This document shows positions 24,303 to 31,342 of a stretch of DNA of 64,000 bases, piece by piece (position 1 is the first letter of the stretch; each line of letters begins with the position of its first letter). This stretch comes from Arthrobacter ipis. Its GTDB lineage: Bacteria > Actinomycetota > Actinomycetes > Actinomycetales > Micrococcaceae. The stretch spans positions 387,663 to 451,662 of the forward strand of contig NZ_JAAOXD010000001.1 of NCBI RefSeq assembly GCF_014694315.1. Direction: 5' to 3'. The position numbers and the translations under genes are program-made. The notes under the pieces were generated by a model, which was not told the DNA's origin, ran no database searches, and saw nothing but the letters and a program-made list of their open reading frames with translations.

Positions 24303-24315
24303 ATGGGGCCCTGGG

Positions 24316-24618
24316 TCACCATTTCCGGCTGGTGGAAAGTGGTTTGCGGGTCAAGACGCCCGCTGCACGTGGTGCCGCACGGTTCCCTTTGGACTGATTG
24401 CAGGCTCTGCAGATCACGTCGAGCGGTCCGTTGTCGTGGCCTAGCGTTCCGAATGGGATCACATGGTCGACCTCGGCACTGTTGGGTTTGAGGCTCAGGT
24501 CGTAGTCGAGCTGGCACCTGCAGTATGGGCAGTGTGTGCGTCCGTGGGCTTGGGCTTCCCGCAGGGCGTGTGCTCGGCGTCTCTTCCATGTGGCTGTGCC
24601 AGTGCGTGAGGTAGCCAT
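24316..24618 (-). CDS. HNH endonuclease
   Basis: 100 residues with CPYC (about residues 30-33), then EVDHVIPFG (about 49-57, the first His motif) and CRACNQSKGNR (about 70-80), the classic zinc-binding HNH arrangement. Such enzymes lie next to the terminase genes in cos-type phages and act with the terminase in cutting concatemers at the packaging site. Its ATG overlaps the stop of the upstream small gene. Confidence 0.92.
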   Translation of the reverse strand: MATSRTGTATWKRRRAHALREAQAHGRTHCPYCRCQLDYDLSLKPNSAEVDHVIPFGTLGHDNGPLDVICRACNQSKGNRAAPRAAGVLTRKPLSTSRKW

Positions 24619-24800
24619 CAGGGGTCATCGTCATCGATGGATTGGCGGTCACTGCGCATGTGTAGCTCTGGGGGTGTGGTGTATGAGTGGGCGTGCTCTG
24701 CTTGGGCTGGCCCTGCACCCTCTGGCCCGAACTCTTCAGGCTCGGACATGGCTGCTGCTGAGGCTTCTAGCCAGGCGCAGATAGCGCGGTATAGGCGCAT
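24618..24800 (-). CDS. 60-residue protein, first gene of the late operon
   Basis: ATG 24800 follows GGAGG with a 6-base spacer; the stop overlaps the HNH start (TGATG), so the two are coupled. The N-terminus is helical (RLYRAICAWLEASAAAM), the rest acidic and Pro/Gly/Ser-rich, probably disordered. Not recognised. Because the genes to the right run the other way, the late promoter should lie between 24801 and 24920; I found no convincing hexamers there. Confidence 0.65.
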   Translation of the reverse strand: MRLYRAICAWLEASAAAMSEPEEFGPEGAGPAQAEHAHSYTTPPELHMRSDRQSIDDDDP

Positions 24801-24920
24801 GCCTAGCCTCCGATCAGACGGTTACTGCCTCGTACGCGACTTTGGATTTGCGCCTTGTAGGCCCTGTGCCGGGGTGCCATTCTTTTGTTGCATCGAGGCG
24901 AATGAGAAGGGACAAGGGCA

Positions 24921-25238
24921 ATGACTACGGAGCCAGGCGATCAGGGGCTGTTCAACGCCATTGACAAGGCGCGAAGGTATATGCCCGAGATTGAACCGGA
25001 AGGCAGGGCGGATTCAGACGCGGTGAGGAGCGGACTGCGTGAAGCTACCGTGGCTGTGGACCGTGACTATTTTCCCGGGACCATTCGTGAGGCAATGATC
25101 GAAGCGACGTCTGAGGCCACGGTGCTGGGTGTTATGGCGCGTCAGGCGTTCGATGAACCGCAACTCGATAGGGCCGACATCGAAGCAATCAAGGAGTTCT
25201 TCAAATGGATATTCAACGGGGCAACCAGGCCTAGGTAG
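24921..25238 (+). CDS. Hypothetical acidic protein, first gene of a plus-strand accessory pair
   Basis: 105 residues, helical and acidic (EIEPEGRADSDAVRSGLREA; DEPQLDRADIEAIKEFFKWIF), without signal peptide or clear membrane segment; the C-terminal EFFKWIFNG helix is amphipathic. ATG 24921 has AAGGG upstream. It precedes the membrane protein gene at 25241 by two bases. The pair is inserted on the opposite strand between the early and late operons, with a strong terminator after it. Function unknown; the layout suits an immunity or superinfection-exclusion module. Confidence 0.7.
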   Translation: MTTEPGDQGLFNAIDKARRYMPEIEPEGRADSDAVRSGLREATVAVDRDYFPGTIREAMIEATSEATVLGVMARQAFDEPQLDRADIEAIKEFFKWIFNGATRPR

Positions 25239-25240
25239 TC

Positions 25241-25642
25241 GTGGACAAGGAGGAGGTGCCGTATCCACGGAGCGCCGCCCACGCGAACCATGTTCGGTGG
25301 GAGAAGTTCTGCGCCTATCTTGGAGCCGGCCTCGGTGGCTTGATCTTGTTTGGGGATCTTGCGAAGGATGCATTTGCAAATGCGGACTACACGATTCGTG
25401 CCATGTTCATCACGGCCGCGGTAGCTGCTGGCGCCGCCATTGGCCGGGCCTACTGGGGCTTCACTCACGCAGACTATGAATTGTCACGAGCGGGATATGA
25501 GGGGCCTGATAACCAGAACCTCGATACCCCGGGCTGGGTCGTTAAGTCAGAGACCATGTCATTCTTTTTCTACTGGGTTGGGGCAGCCTTGCTCGCATGC
25601 GCGACGGCCCTCTTGTTCGTCGCAGCATGGACGGGCCCGTAG
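25241..25642 (+). CDS. Hypothetical membrane protein, second gene of the accessory pair
   Basis: 133 residues from GTG 25241. Three hydrophobic segments, roughly residues 24-40 (AYLGAGLGGLILFG), 53-73 (MFITAAVAAGAAIGRAYWGF) and 108-130 (FFYWVGAALLACATALLFVAAW), with a 35-residue soluble stretch between the second and third. The close spacing to the upstream gene implies one message and probably one complex: a membrane protein with a soluble partner. Not recognised. Confidence 0.72.
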   Translation: MDKEEVPYPRSAAHANHVRWEKFCAYLGAGLGGLILFGDLAKDAFANADYTIRAMFITAAVAAGAAIGRAYWGFTHADYELSRAGYEGPDNQNLDTPGWVVKSETMSFFFYWVGAALLACATALLFVAAWTGP

Positions 25643-25745
25643 GGAATTTCTATACCATGGCCGGTGGGCTGGCGGCGCGCAATGCCCACAGCAAGGCCCT
25701 GGCGGGGCGGCGGGCGGGAAACTTCGCAGGCTGCTGTCAAAGGAA

Positions 25746-25776
25746 GAAGCCCCGGAGTGGGGGACTCCGGGGCTTC
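25746..25776. terminator. Strong bidirectional terminator
   Basis: Perfect 13-bp stem GAAGCCCCGGAGT / ACTCCGGGGCTTC with a five-G loop. Plus strand continues ACGACGTTTTGG, minus strand TTCCTTTGAC. It separates the plus-strand pair from the convergent early operon that ends at 25850. Confidence 0.8.
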
Positions 25777-25832
25777 ACGACGTTTTGGGTACAGGTATGC
25801 GCTGTGCCATCAGTCTAGTAAAAGCTGGCCAT

Positions 25833-25850
25833 ACTTACAAGCGTGTAAGT
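25833..25850. promoter_or_regulatory. 18-bp inverted repeat resembling a TetR-family operator
   Basis: ACTTACA-AGCG-TGTAAGT, 7-base arms with a 4-base spacer, overlapping the stop codon of the gene ending at 25850. The form ACTTACAnnnnTGTAAGT is common among TetR-family operators. No TetR-type gene is visible in the window. Confidence 0.3.
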
Positions 25851-26248
25851 TAGCCGCGCTGTTTCCGCTTGTGGAGCCACTGGCGGGGGCTCCACAGGTC
25901 GGGCACGACGTAACCGGGGCCGCCGCCGGGCCGCTGGAGTGTCCTTCGTGGCGGCTTGCACGTCTCTTCGATGCAGTACGGGCATGCTTCCTCTTCGTCG
26001 GCCTTGAAGGTGTTGGGCATGATGATCTTCACCTTGGCTCCACAGAGGGCGGCCCGGTAGTTGTAGGTGTCTTCGATAAAGTACGGCTCCCGCAGTCTCA
26101 GCTCGCTCTGGGTCGGCCGGACGGCGTGGATAGTTCCGGGCTCATCGGGCACCTGAGGTGTTCGCGCACCTGCTTGCCTGTCGAAGGGCATTGACCAGCT
26201 GGTGAGGCCGGCCTTGTAGATGGGAGCGGACGAGTCGGCAGGGGTCAT
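25850..26248 (-). CDS. Hypothetical early phage protein with CPYC motif
   Basis: 132 residues; ATG 26248 overlaps the preceding stop (ATGA) and follows GGAAAGG. The C-terminal half has YRAALCGAKVKIIMPNTF then EEEACPYCIEETCKPP, a Cys cluster that may bind zinc, and a basic tail (SPRQWLHKRKQRG). Last gene of the early/replication operon. Not recognised; a nucleic-acid-binding role would fit the Cys cluster and basic tail. Confidence 0.7.
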   Translation of the reverse strand: MTPADSSAPIYKAGLTSWSMPFDRQAGARTPQVPDEPGTIHAVRPTQSELRLREPYFIEDTYNYRAALCGAKVKIIMPNTFKADEEEACPYCIEETCKPPRRTLQRPGGGPGYVVPDLWSPRQWLHKRKQRG

Positions 26249-26865
26249 GCTGCAGCCTTTCCGAGGTTGAGGGCGAGCGAGTGCAATTCTGCTCCTGCCC
26301 AGGTAGTTCCGCAGGCTCCGCATCGGGCTTCGGCTCCGGTGGCAGTGATCGCGGTGTTGCGGACGTATTCGCCGTCCTCCCATGTCCAAGCGTGTGAGGC
26401 CCCGCATGCTTCGACTGGGCACGCACCGACGATTTCCGTGCGGCGGACTGGGTTGAGGAGTTGCTCGATTGCTGACGCCCATGCCGTCGCCGAATGAAGG
26501 CACTTCTGGGCGCTCTCCCCGCCGACGTCAGACTGGGTCCATGCCGCCCATTTCTGCAGTTTGGACTCGGCGCTGAGCTTGGGTTCGTCTCGGCCGGTGA
26601 TTGCGATGTGCATGGTCGCCAGGGTTTCCCGGATCTCAGCCCAGAGTCCGAATGCTGGGATCGCGATGGGGGAGCGGGAGCCGGAGGACCCGCCAGTGGA
26701 CGGGCGCCGGCCAGATGCGATTTCCTGGCGCAGCTGCTCGAAGAGGCTGAGCTCCGTTGGGTAGCTCTTGATCCCGGTGTCTGGATCGACGTGCGTGGTC
26801 CGGTGGTCACGTGTAAGCCGGTGCACGGTTGCGTTGAGAATGTCGATGGTCGGGGTGGTGTTCAA
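26245..26865 (-). CDS. Actinophage protein with C-terminal zinc-ribbon-like motif (DUF7341-like)
   Basis: 206 residues. A Leu-rich N-terminal half (IDILNATVHRLTRDH, ELSLFEQLRQEIASG) is followed by GLWAEIRETLATMHIAI and a C-terminal CPVEACG...CGACGTTW ribbon. I know this architecture as a frequent protein of unknown function in actinophage replication modules. It overlaps dnaB by 4 bases, so it is made together with the helicase. Confidence 0.7.
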   Translation of the reverse strand: MNTTPTIDILNATVHRLTRDHRTTHVDPDTGIKSYPTELSLFEQLRQEIASGRRPSTGGSSGSRSPIAIPAFGLWAEIRETLATMHIAITGRDEPKLSAESKLQKWAAWTQSDVGGESAQKCLHSATAWASAIEQLLNPVRRTEIVGACPVEACGASHAWTWEDGEYVRNTAITATGAEARCGACGTTWAGAELHSLALNLGKAAA

Positions 26866-28169
26866 GATGCTTCCATTCCATAGCGGTAGTCGTTGGCGCC
26901 CAGGGACATGCTGTTGACTGAGGCGAAGTGCGGGCGCCAGGCGAGGCGGATCTTGCCGGTTTCGCCGTGGCGGTTCTTTTCGATGATCAGTTCTATTTCG
27001 CCTTCCATTTCTTGGTCGTCGCGGTGGAGCAAGATGATGTTGTCCGCGTGCGCCTCGATGCCGCCGGACTCCCGCAGGTCGGCCATAGTGGGGCGCGTGT
27101 CAGATCGCTGTGTGGATCCGCGGTTCACCTGCGCGAGCGCTAGGACATGTGTGTCGAACTCCTTCGCGAGGTGCTTGCAGTCCTCGGCGATCCGGGATAC
27201 CTGGCGCTCCCGCATATCCCGAGGATCGGCGGGGGCGCACAGCTGCAGGTAGTCGAGGACGACCAGTGGGACGGGGCCACGCCTAGCCCACGTTCGGACG
27301 GTCGCCCGGACCTGGGCCATAGTGATCCGTGAGGCTTCCTCTATGTAGACCGGCCAATCGGCGGCCCTCGCAGTGAGGCGTGCGATCTTAGCCCAGTCGG
27401 CCTCGCCAAGGTTGTGGGAATTGATCTTGTGGAGGTCGATTCCTTCCGAAGCTGCGGCCATGCGTCCGACCACTTCGTGTTCTTTCATCTCAAGTGAGAA
27501 GAAGCCCACACCGTACTCCGCCGCGGCGACGGCCGCGCAGCCGGCGACGAGGGACTTGCCCACAGCTGGCCGGGCGCCCATGACGGTGAGCTGGCCGGGG
27601 TGCCAGCCACCGTTGAACTTGTGGTCGAGCTCTGACCATCCGGTCGGGTAGGAGCGCCCCTTCGGCGCTGACCAGAGATTCACGGCGTCCTCCAGCGCTG
27701 CCGAGAACGTCCGGATCCTGATGCCCGTCGCTTCGTTGGCTGTCGCGTCGAGGGTTACCCGTGCCTCGTCCAACACGCCTTCAGTCTCATCCCATGCAGC
27801 GGTGGCCGACATCTGCTGCAGCTTCAGCCCGACGTCTGCCAGACGCCGGAGCCTCGCGGTTCCGGTGACAATGCTCGCGTAGTGGCCGGCGGCCGAACGG
27901 ACCGGGGCTGCTTCCATGCACTGGTGCAGGTACGTCGCCTCCAGCCCCTTGATGGGCGAGGAGATGAGTTTCTGCGACACGGCGAGCGCCGTGACCGGAC
28001 GTCCCGCCCGAGATTCGGTCAGGATCATGTCCCACAGTTGCTCGTGCTGCGGCGAGTAGAAGTCCTCGGCCTTCAGGTTGACCTCTTCCAGCGCTCGCTG
28101 GTCCAGCAGCACGGCCCCGATGACGGCACGTTCAGCGTCCACGTCCTGCCGCGGCGTCCTGTCGGTCAT
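26862..28169 (-). CDS. Replicative DNA helicase, DnaB family
   Basis: 435 residues, the normal length. The N-terminal helical domain (DAERAVIGAVLLDQRALEEV, residues 11-30) is DnaB-type. The RecA-like domain has Walker A GARPAVGKS (199-206) and Walker B PLVVLDYLQL (about 305), then a switch region (LALAQVNRGSTQRSDTRPTMADLRESGGIE). It should unwind DNA at the phage replication fork together with the upstream initiator. Overlaps that gene by 4 bases. Confidence 0.95.
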   Translation of the reverse strand: MTDRTPRQDVDAERAVIGAVLLDQRALEEVNLKAEDFYSPQHEQLWDMILTESRAGRPVTALAVSQKLISSPIKGLEATYLHQCMEAAPVRSAAGHYASIVTGTARLRRLADVGLKLQQMSATAAWDETEGVLDEARVTLDATANEATGIRIRTFSAALEDAVNLWSAPKGRSYPTGWSELDHKFNGGWHPGQLTVMGARPAVGKSLVAGCAAVAAAEYGVGFFSLEMKEHEVVGRMAAASEGIDLHKINSHNLGEADWAKIARLTARAADWPVYIEEASRITMAQVRATVRTWARRGPVPLVVLDYLQLCAPADPRDMRERQVSRIAEDCKHLAKEFDTHVLALAQVNRGSTQRSDTRPTMADLRESGGIEAHADNIILLHRDDQEMEGEIELIIEKNRHGETGKIRLAWRPHFASVNSMSLGANDYRYGMEAS

Positions 28170-29245
28170 GCTGCCACCCCCAATTTCCGTTTAGCTTCCG
28201 CCAGGCGCTCGGCGTTGTGCAGCGCCCGTTGTTCCTTCTTCCACGCGATTTCACCAGCGACGTCCAGCCCTTCCGGCGGTGTCCCCGGCTGCCAAACATC
28301 CCGACCCAGGACCGCATCCACGTCGATCTCACCGTGAAAGCCGGCGGCCGGAGCCTTTGCCCCGACGCCGGCCTTTGCCTTGAGCTGGTCGAACTTCTCC
28401 CGGAGCTTCGACATGGACAGAATATTGCCCCGCCAGAACTCATCGCTGGTGGCCCACCGGATCATCCACGAGACCTGCTTGACGTCATAGCCATCCCGGT
28501 CCAGAAGAAGCCTGGCCGCGTCGCGGTTCTTCTTGTTCCTAGATGGCCTCTTGGAGCCGTTCGCCTCCAAGCAGGAATCAAGAAGATCAAGGAGTTCCTC
28601 AACGTCGGGTCGCGGGATTTCGTCAGAAATCTCCGACGAAGAAGTATCTTCTTTAGAAGATGTAGCAGTAGCAGTAGCTGTTCGCATAGAAACGCTATTC
28701 AGATCCTTTGCCAAGGGCTTTGCCAAAGCGCTTCCATAATCCTTGTCCTGTTCTTGCCTAAGCCCGCGGCAAACCGCTTTCATATCGCTTGCCTTAGCCT
28801 TGAGGATCGTCCGCACCTTCGGATGCCCCCAGAGGGCGAGATCCGGCTGCTCAGAATGAAGCTTCTGGATCTCGAAGGCAAAGAATTCCTTAATGGCGGA
28901 AGACGCGATGCCGGCGAAGTCGTTAGCCATCGTGACGTGAAGACGGGGGTGCTTCACGACCCCGTCGTGCCTGGCGAACGATCGGACAAGCACCTCCTCA
29001 GTGGAGTCGTCGGCGAAGACGAATGCTGCCGCTGACAGCTCGGCAGCATCCCCCAAGACATCGTCGACAGTCCGGCCTCGGGTCAGGGCGGCGAGGCGAC
29101 CGGGCCGCCAGTCAGCCACGCCAGCGTAGTTCAAGGTCGGGTGGGTCAGGATCAGCTGGTAAAGGTGCTGGGCGCCCATTGAGAGGGCCCGCCAGTCCTC
29201 GTCGGCCCACAGGTCGACGCGGATGTTCGCACGGTCTCTAGCCAA
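28166..29245 (-). CDS. Phage replication initiation protein
   Basis: 359 residues from TTG 29245, chosen because AAGGAG lies 8 bases upstream and the product then begins ARDRANIRVDLWADEDWRALSMGAQHLYQLIL, a conserved N-terminus of winged-helix replication proteins in actinophages; the longer frame to the right is not coding. The middle (residues about 190-225) is a Ser/Thr/Glu-rich linker, the C-terminal part (NRDAARLLLDRDGYDVKQVSWMIRWATSDEFWRGNILSMSKLREKFDQL) resembles the DnaB-contacting region of phage initiators. Followed by dnaB with overlap. Confidence 0.85.
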   Translation of the reverse strand: MARDRANIRVDLWADEDWRALSMGAQHLYQLILTHPTLNYAGVADWRPGRLAALTRGRTVDDVLGDAAELSAAAFVFADDSTEEVLVRSFARHDGVVKHPRLHVTMANDFAGIASSAIKEFFAFEIQKLHSEQPDLALWGHPKVRTILKAKASDMKAVCRGLRQEQDKDYGSALAKPLAKDLNSVSMRTATATATSSKEDTSSSEISDEIPRPDVEELLDLLDSCLEANGSKRPSRNKKNRDAARLLLDRDGYDVKQVSWMIRWATSDEFWRGNILSMSKLREKFDQLKAKAGVGAKAPAAGFHGEIDVDAVLGRDVWQPGTPPEGLDVAGEIAWKKEQRALHNAERLAEAKRKLGVAA

Positions 29246-29648
29246 CGCGTAGCGCTCCTTCCGCTGTCTGGAATTCTTCGATCGACTGTCCGGAACGCCG
29301 GTACGCCCGGTAGTCGGCGGCAGACCATTCGCCCGTTGCCACCAGTGCCCGCAGTCTGGCGACTGGCGGTACCCCGTGGCCGTCGACATGGTCGGCGGCG
29401 TTCGCCTCCAAGGTTCCGCATCGCCGAAGGCGGACGCCCTCGTTCTCCAGGATGTGCGCCTTCAGATCGCCGGGGTAGGCGGGCCGCTTATACGGCTTTG
29501 AATGAAACGCCAGAACAGCCTCTGACGCGTCTTTGAGAGAGTGCTGACCGAGGATGTCGAACCAGGCACAAATCTGTTCGGGCGTGAACGTTCGGGCCTC
29601 CAGCAACTCGAGCTTCCCCAGCACATAGCGAAGTTCGCTCAGGTCCAT
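29238..29648 (-). CDS. Possible helicase-loader-like protein of the replication module
   Basis: 136 residues. The segment EQICAWFDILGQHSLKDASEAVLAFHSKPYKRPAYPGDLKAHI resembles the helical core of phage loader proteins of the G39P type, in which a helical bundle ends with a loop F/Y-x-P-P-x-x-x-D-I/L. The C-terminal part (VARLRALVATGEWSAADYRAYRRSGQSIEEF) is different from G39P. Position directly before the initiator and helicase supports such a role; the assignment is tentative. Confidence 0.55.
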   Translation of the reverse strand: MDLSELRYVLGKLELLEARTFTPEQICAWFDILGQHSLKDASEAVLAFHSKPYKRPAYPGDLKAHILENEGVRLRRCGTLEANAADHVDGHGVPPVARLRALVATGEWSAADYRAYRRSGQSIEEFQTAEGALRVG

Positions 29649-30019
29649 CAGTTCCCATCCTTGTCTTCCTCGACGGCAGTTCCGAGCGCATCCTTGGCCA
29701 TGATCAGCAGGTCAGCCGCGAGTTCGATCGCTTGCAGCGGCATGAGGTGAGTATCAGACTCACCCGGTTCCTTAGACGTCCATAGGTCGATGCTTCGACT
29801 GTTCGTGGCGGCGTTCCACACTGGGGTCACGATGTACTGACGATTGACGACGTCGTTACCGATCCAACGCTGCTCGCTGCCCTTGGTCATGGCGAAGCCC
29901 ACGGGCGGGATTGGCCAAGGGCCAAGCTCGTCCAGCATCCGCATAAAGGTGGGGAAGTCGCCGGCCATATCGCCCAGTTCTCGCAGCGTGGCCGGCCTCT
30001 TGATAGCATTGGTGCTCAC
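29648..30019 (-). CDS. Hypothetical early phage protein
   Basis: 123 residues from GTG 30019, with AAGGAG 8 bases upstream. Helix-rich with a central QRWIGNDVVNRQYIVTPVWNAATNSRSIDLW segment and an acidic C-terminus (GTAVEEDKDGN). It overlaps the next gene by one base (TGATG-like junction). No family recognised. Confidence 0.7.
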   Translation of the reverse strand: MSTNAIKRPATLRELGDMAGDFPTFMRMLDELGPWPIPPVGFAMTKGSEQRWIGNDVVNRQYIVTPVWNAATNSRSIDLWTSKEPGESDTHLMPLQAIELAADLLIMAKDALGTAVEEDKDGN

Positions 30020-30210
30020 AGGAATCGCTCCTTCTTAACGGTTGTTGATTCTTCGGCCGTGGCGTGTTCTTTGGCGAGAGCGCCACGGCTTTCTTCTGTC
30101 TCATACGGGTTCTTCGCGGCAACTGCGGCACCGTTCAGTGGTCCTTCGCGAGATGTTCCGTGCCAGTAGCCGGATTCCCACGCGCCGGCTAAATCGGCTT
30201 CGGTGATCAT
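30016..30210 (-). CDS. 64-residue hypothetical early phage protein
   Basis: Starts at ATG 30210 inside the end of the HTH gene (4-base overlap) and ends overlapping the GTG of the next gene. The N-terminus AWESGYWHGTSREGP recalls short proteins found at this place in actinophage early operons. The rest is polar and charged. Function unknown. Confidence 0.65.
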   Translation of the reverse strand: MITEADLAGAWESGYWHGTSREGPLNGAAVAAKNPYETEESRGALAKEHATAEESTTVKKERFL

Positions 30211-30422
30211 GCCGACGCCTTGGATTCATCCAACTGGGACTCCTCCCAAGCGAGTACGTCAGCCAAGCGGTAGCGCAAATGCTTGCCAATTCGCATTGCA
30301 CGCGGACCTTTGTGGTAGACCCTCCATCCGTAGATTGTTTGTAAAGGAACGCCCACTCGATCCGCCAAGTCTTGGGGGGATAGGTGTCGCTCATGGCCGT
30401 TGGGTGCGGACTGCGTACTCAA
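30207..30422 (-). CDS. Helix-turn-helix (MerR/excisionase-type) DNA-binding protein
   Basis: 71 residues from TTG 30422, which follows GGAGG with a 9-base spacer. HLSPQDLADRVGVPLQTIYGWRVYHKGPRAMRIGKHLRYRLADVLAWEE (residues 13-61) is the classic HTH_17 winged helix of excisionases and early regulators. As first gene of the early operon facing the repressor, it may act as excisionase (bending attachment-site DNA) or as a Cro-type switch. The longer open frame upstream runs into the promoter region and is not coding. Confidence 0.8.
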   Translation of the reverse strand: MSTQSAPNGHERHLSPQDLADRVGVPLQTIYGWRVYHKGPRAMRIGKHLRYRLADVLAWEESQLDESKASA

Positions 30423-30470
30423 TGGAAATGGCCTCCTTGTTCGAGCCCGATTGTTCGTGCTGGAATCGAC

Positions 30471-30523
30471 GGTATTCGAATCTGATGAAAGATACAAGTC
30501 AAAGTCGAAAGGCAGATATTCGA
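30471..30523. promoter_or_regulatory. Candidate repressor operators
   Basis: The element GRTATTCGA occurs twice in the same orientation, at 30471-30479 and 30515-30523, 44 bases apart; the first continues into the palindrome ATTCGAAT (30474-30481). The second overlaps the -10 box of the leftward promoter, so repressor bound there would block early transcription. The whole interval 30423-30544 is visibly AT-rich compared with its surroundings. Confidence 0.45.
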
Positions 30524-30541
30524 TTTTGAGTGTATGCTCAA
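30513..30541 (-). promoter_or_regulatory. Leftward early promoter
   Basis: Minus strand: -35 TTGAGC (30541-30536), 17-base spacer, -10 TATCTG (30518-30513). It would drive the early operon from the HTH gene onward, with a leader of about 85 bases. The repressor ATG at 30545 lies directly upstream, so the two divergent start regions overlap. Confidence 0.55.
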
Positions 30542-30544
30542 CCC

Positions 30545-31342
30545 ATGAACTCCACACCCGATGAAGAGATAGGCCTGCGACTCCAGCAAGTGCGGGAGCG
30601 TCAGAACCTGAACCAAGCGCAGGCTGTGCGCGCATTGCGTAGCGTCGGCCTTGTTTGGTCACAAGGCACTTTGTCTAAGGTCGAATCCGGCATTCGCCCC
30701 GTCCGACTCGCTGAGCTGCCGTCGATTTCTAGGGCCCTGGGTGTCAGTCAGAGTGACTTGCTTGCACCAGAGGATCCCATTGCAACCACTCTGGAGCGGA
30801 TGAGAGTCGTGGAGTCAACGGCGAGGGAGGCGTACTCGGACCTCCGATACCGATACTTGAGCGCAGCGGCTACGAGGCGAAGCATCCAGCTCCTGGTTGA
30901 GCTCTCGGAAGGTCGACCAGGCCCTTACGCGGTCTCCTGCTCTTCGACGCGGTTCCTTCAGGATGGCCTGCGTGATGAATATTCCGCCACCGGCCTGTCT
31001 CCGGAAGACGCTTTGGCTCGCATGGGTGTCAATTTCGTTGCATCGGAGGGGGTCAAGGTCGAATCGGAAGATGACTGGCAAGCGATCAACGACTCGCTCC
31101 CCGAGGATTATAAGTTGGCTCTGGGGTGGGAGGACGTCGAACGTATGCGGGAGGCGCCAGCCGATTCAGGGTACAACTCAATCGCACATATTCAACGGAC
31201 TCTGACCGAACACGCCATGGGGAAGGCCCTAGAGGCCAAGTTCCCACAAGTTACGTTCACTGCTGCAAATGAGCCAAGGCTGGGATACCACTTCAAGGAA
31301 AATCTGGTGATCTCCGGGATTCAGGAGTCCGATGATGCCTAG
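30545..31342 (+). CDS. Phage repressor, Cro/CI-type helix-turn-helix
   Basis: 265 residues from ATG 30545 (a GTG at 30530 is in frame). Residues 5-65, including LRLQQVRERQNLNQAQAVRALRSVG and LSKVESGIRPVRLAELPSISRALGVS, are an HTH of the Cro/CI family. The C-terminal 200 residues are not a LexA/CI peptidase-type domain (no clear Ser-Lys pair), and I do not recognise them. There is no Shine-Dalgarno; a TATGCT at 30533-30538 could be the -10 of a leaderless message. The end of the gene overlaps the integrase start by 11 bases, so both are probably on one message. Confidence 0.85.
   Translation: MNSTPDEEIGLRLQQVRERQNLNQAQAVRALRSVGLVWSQGTLSKVESGIRPVRLAELPSISRALGVSQSDLLAPEDPIATTLERMRVVESTAREAYSDLRYRYLSAAATRRSIQLLVELSEGRPGPYAVSCSSTRFLQDGLRDEYSATGLSPEDALARMGVNFVASEGVKVESEDDWQAINDSLPEDYKLALGWEDVERMREAPADSGYNSIAHIQRTLTEHAMGKALEAKFPQVTFTAANEPRLGYHFKENLVISGIQESDDA

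Noticed and set aside
24801..24920. Late promoter and a plus-strand promoter in the divergent gap
   Set aside because: A TTGTAG-17-CATTCT pair (24855-24883, plus) is too weak a match, and no better pair was seen on the minus strand.
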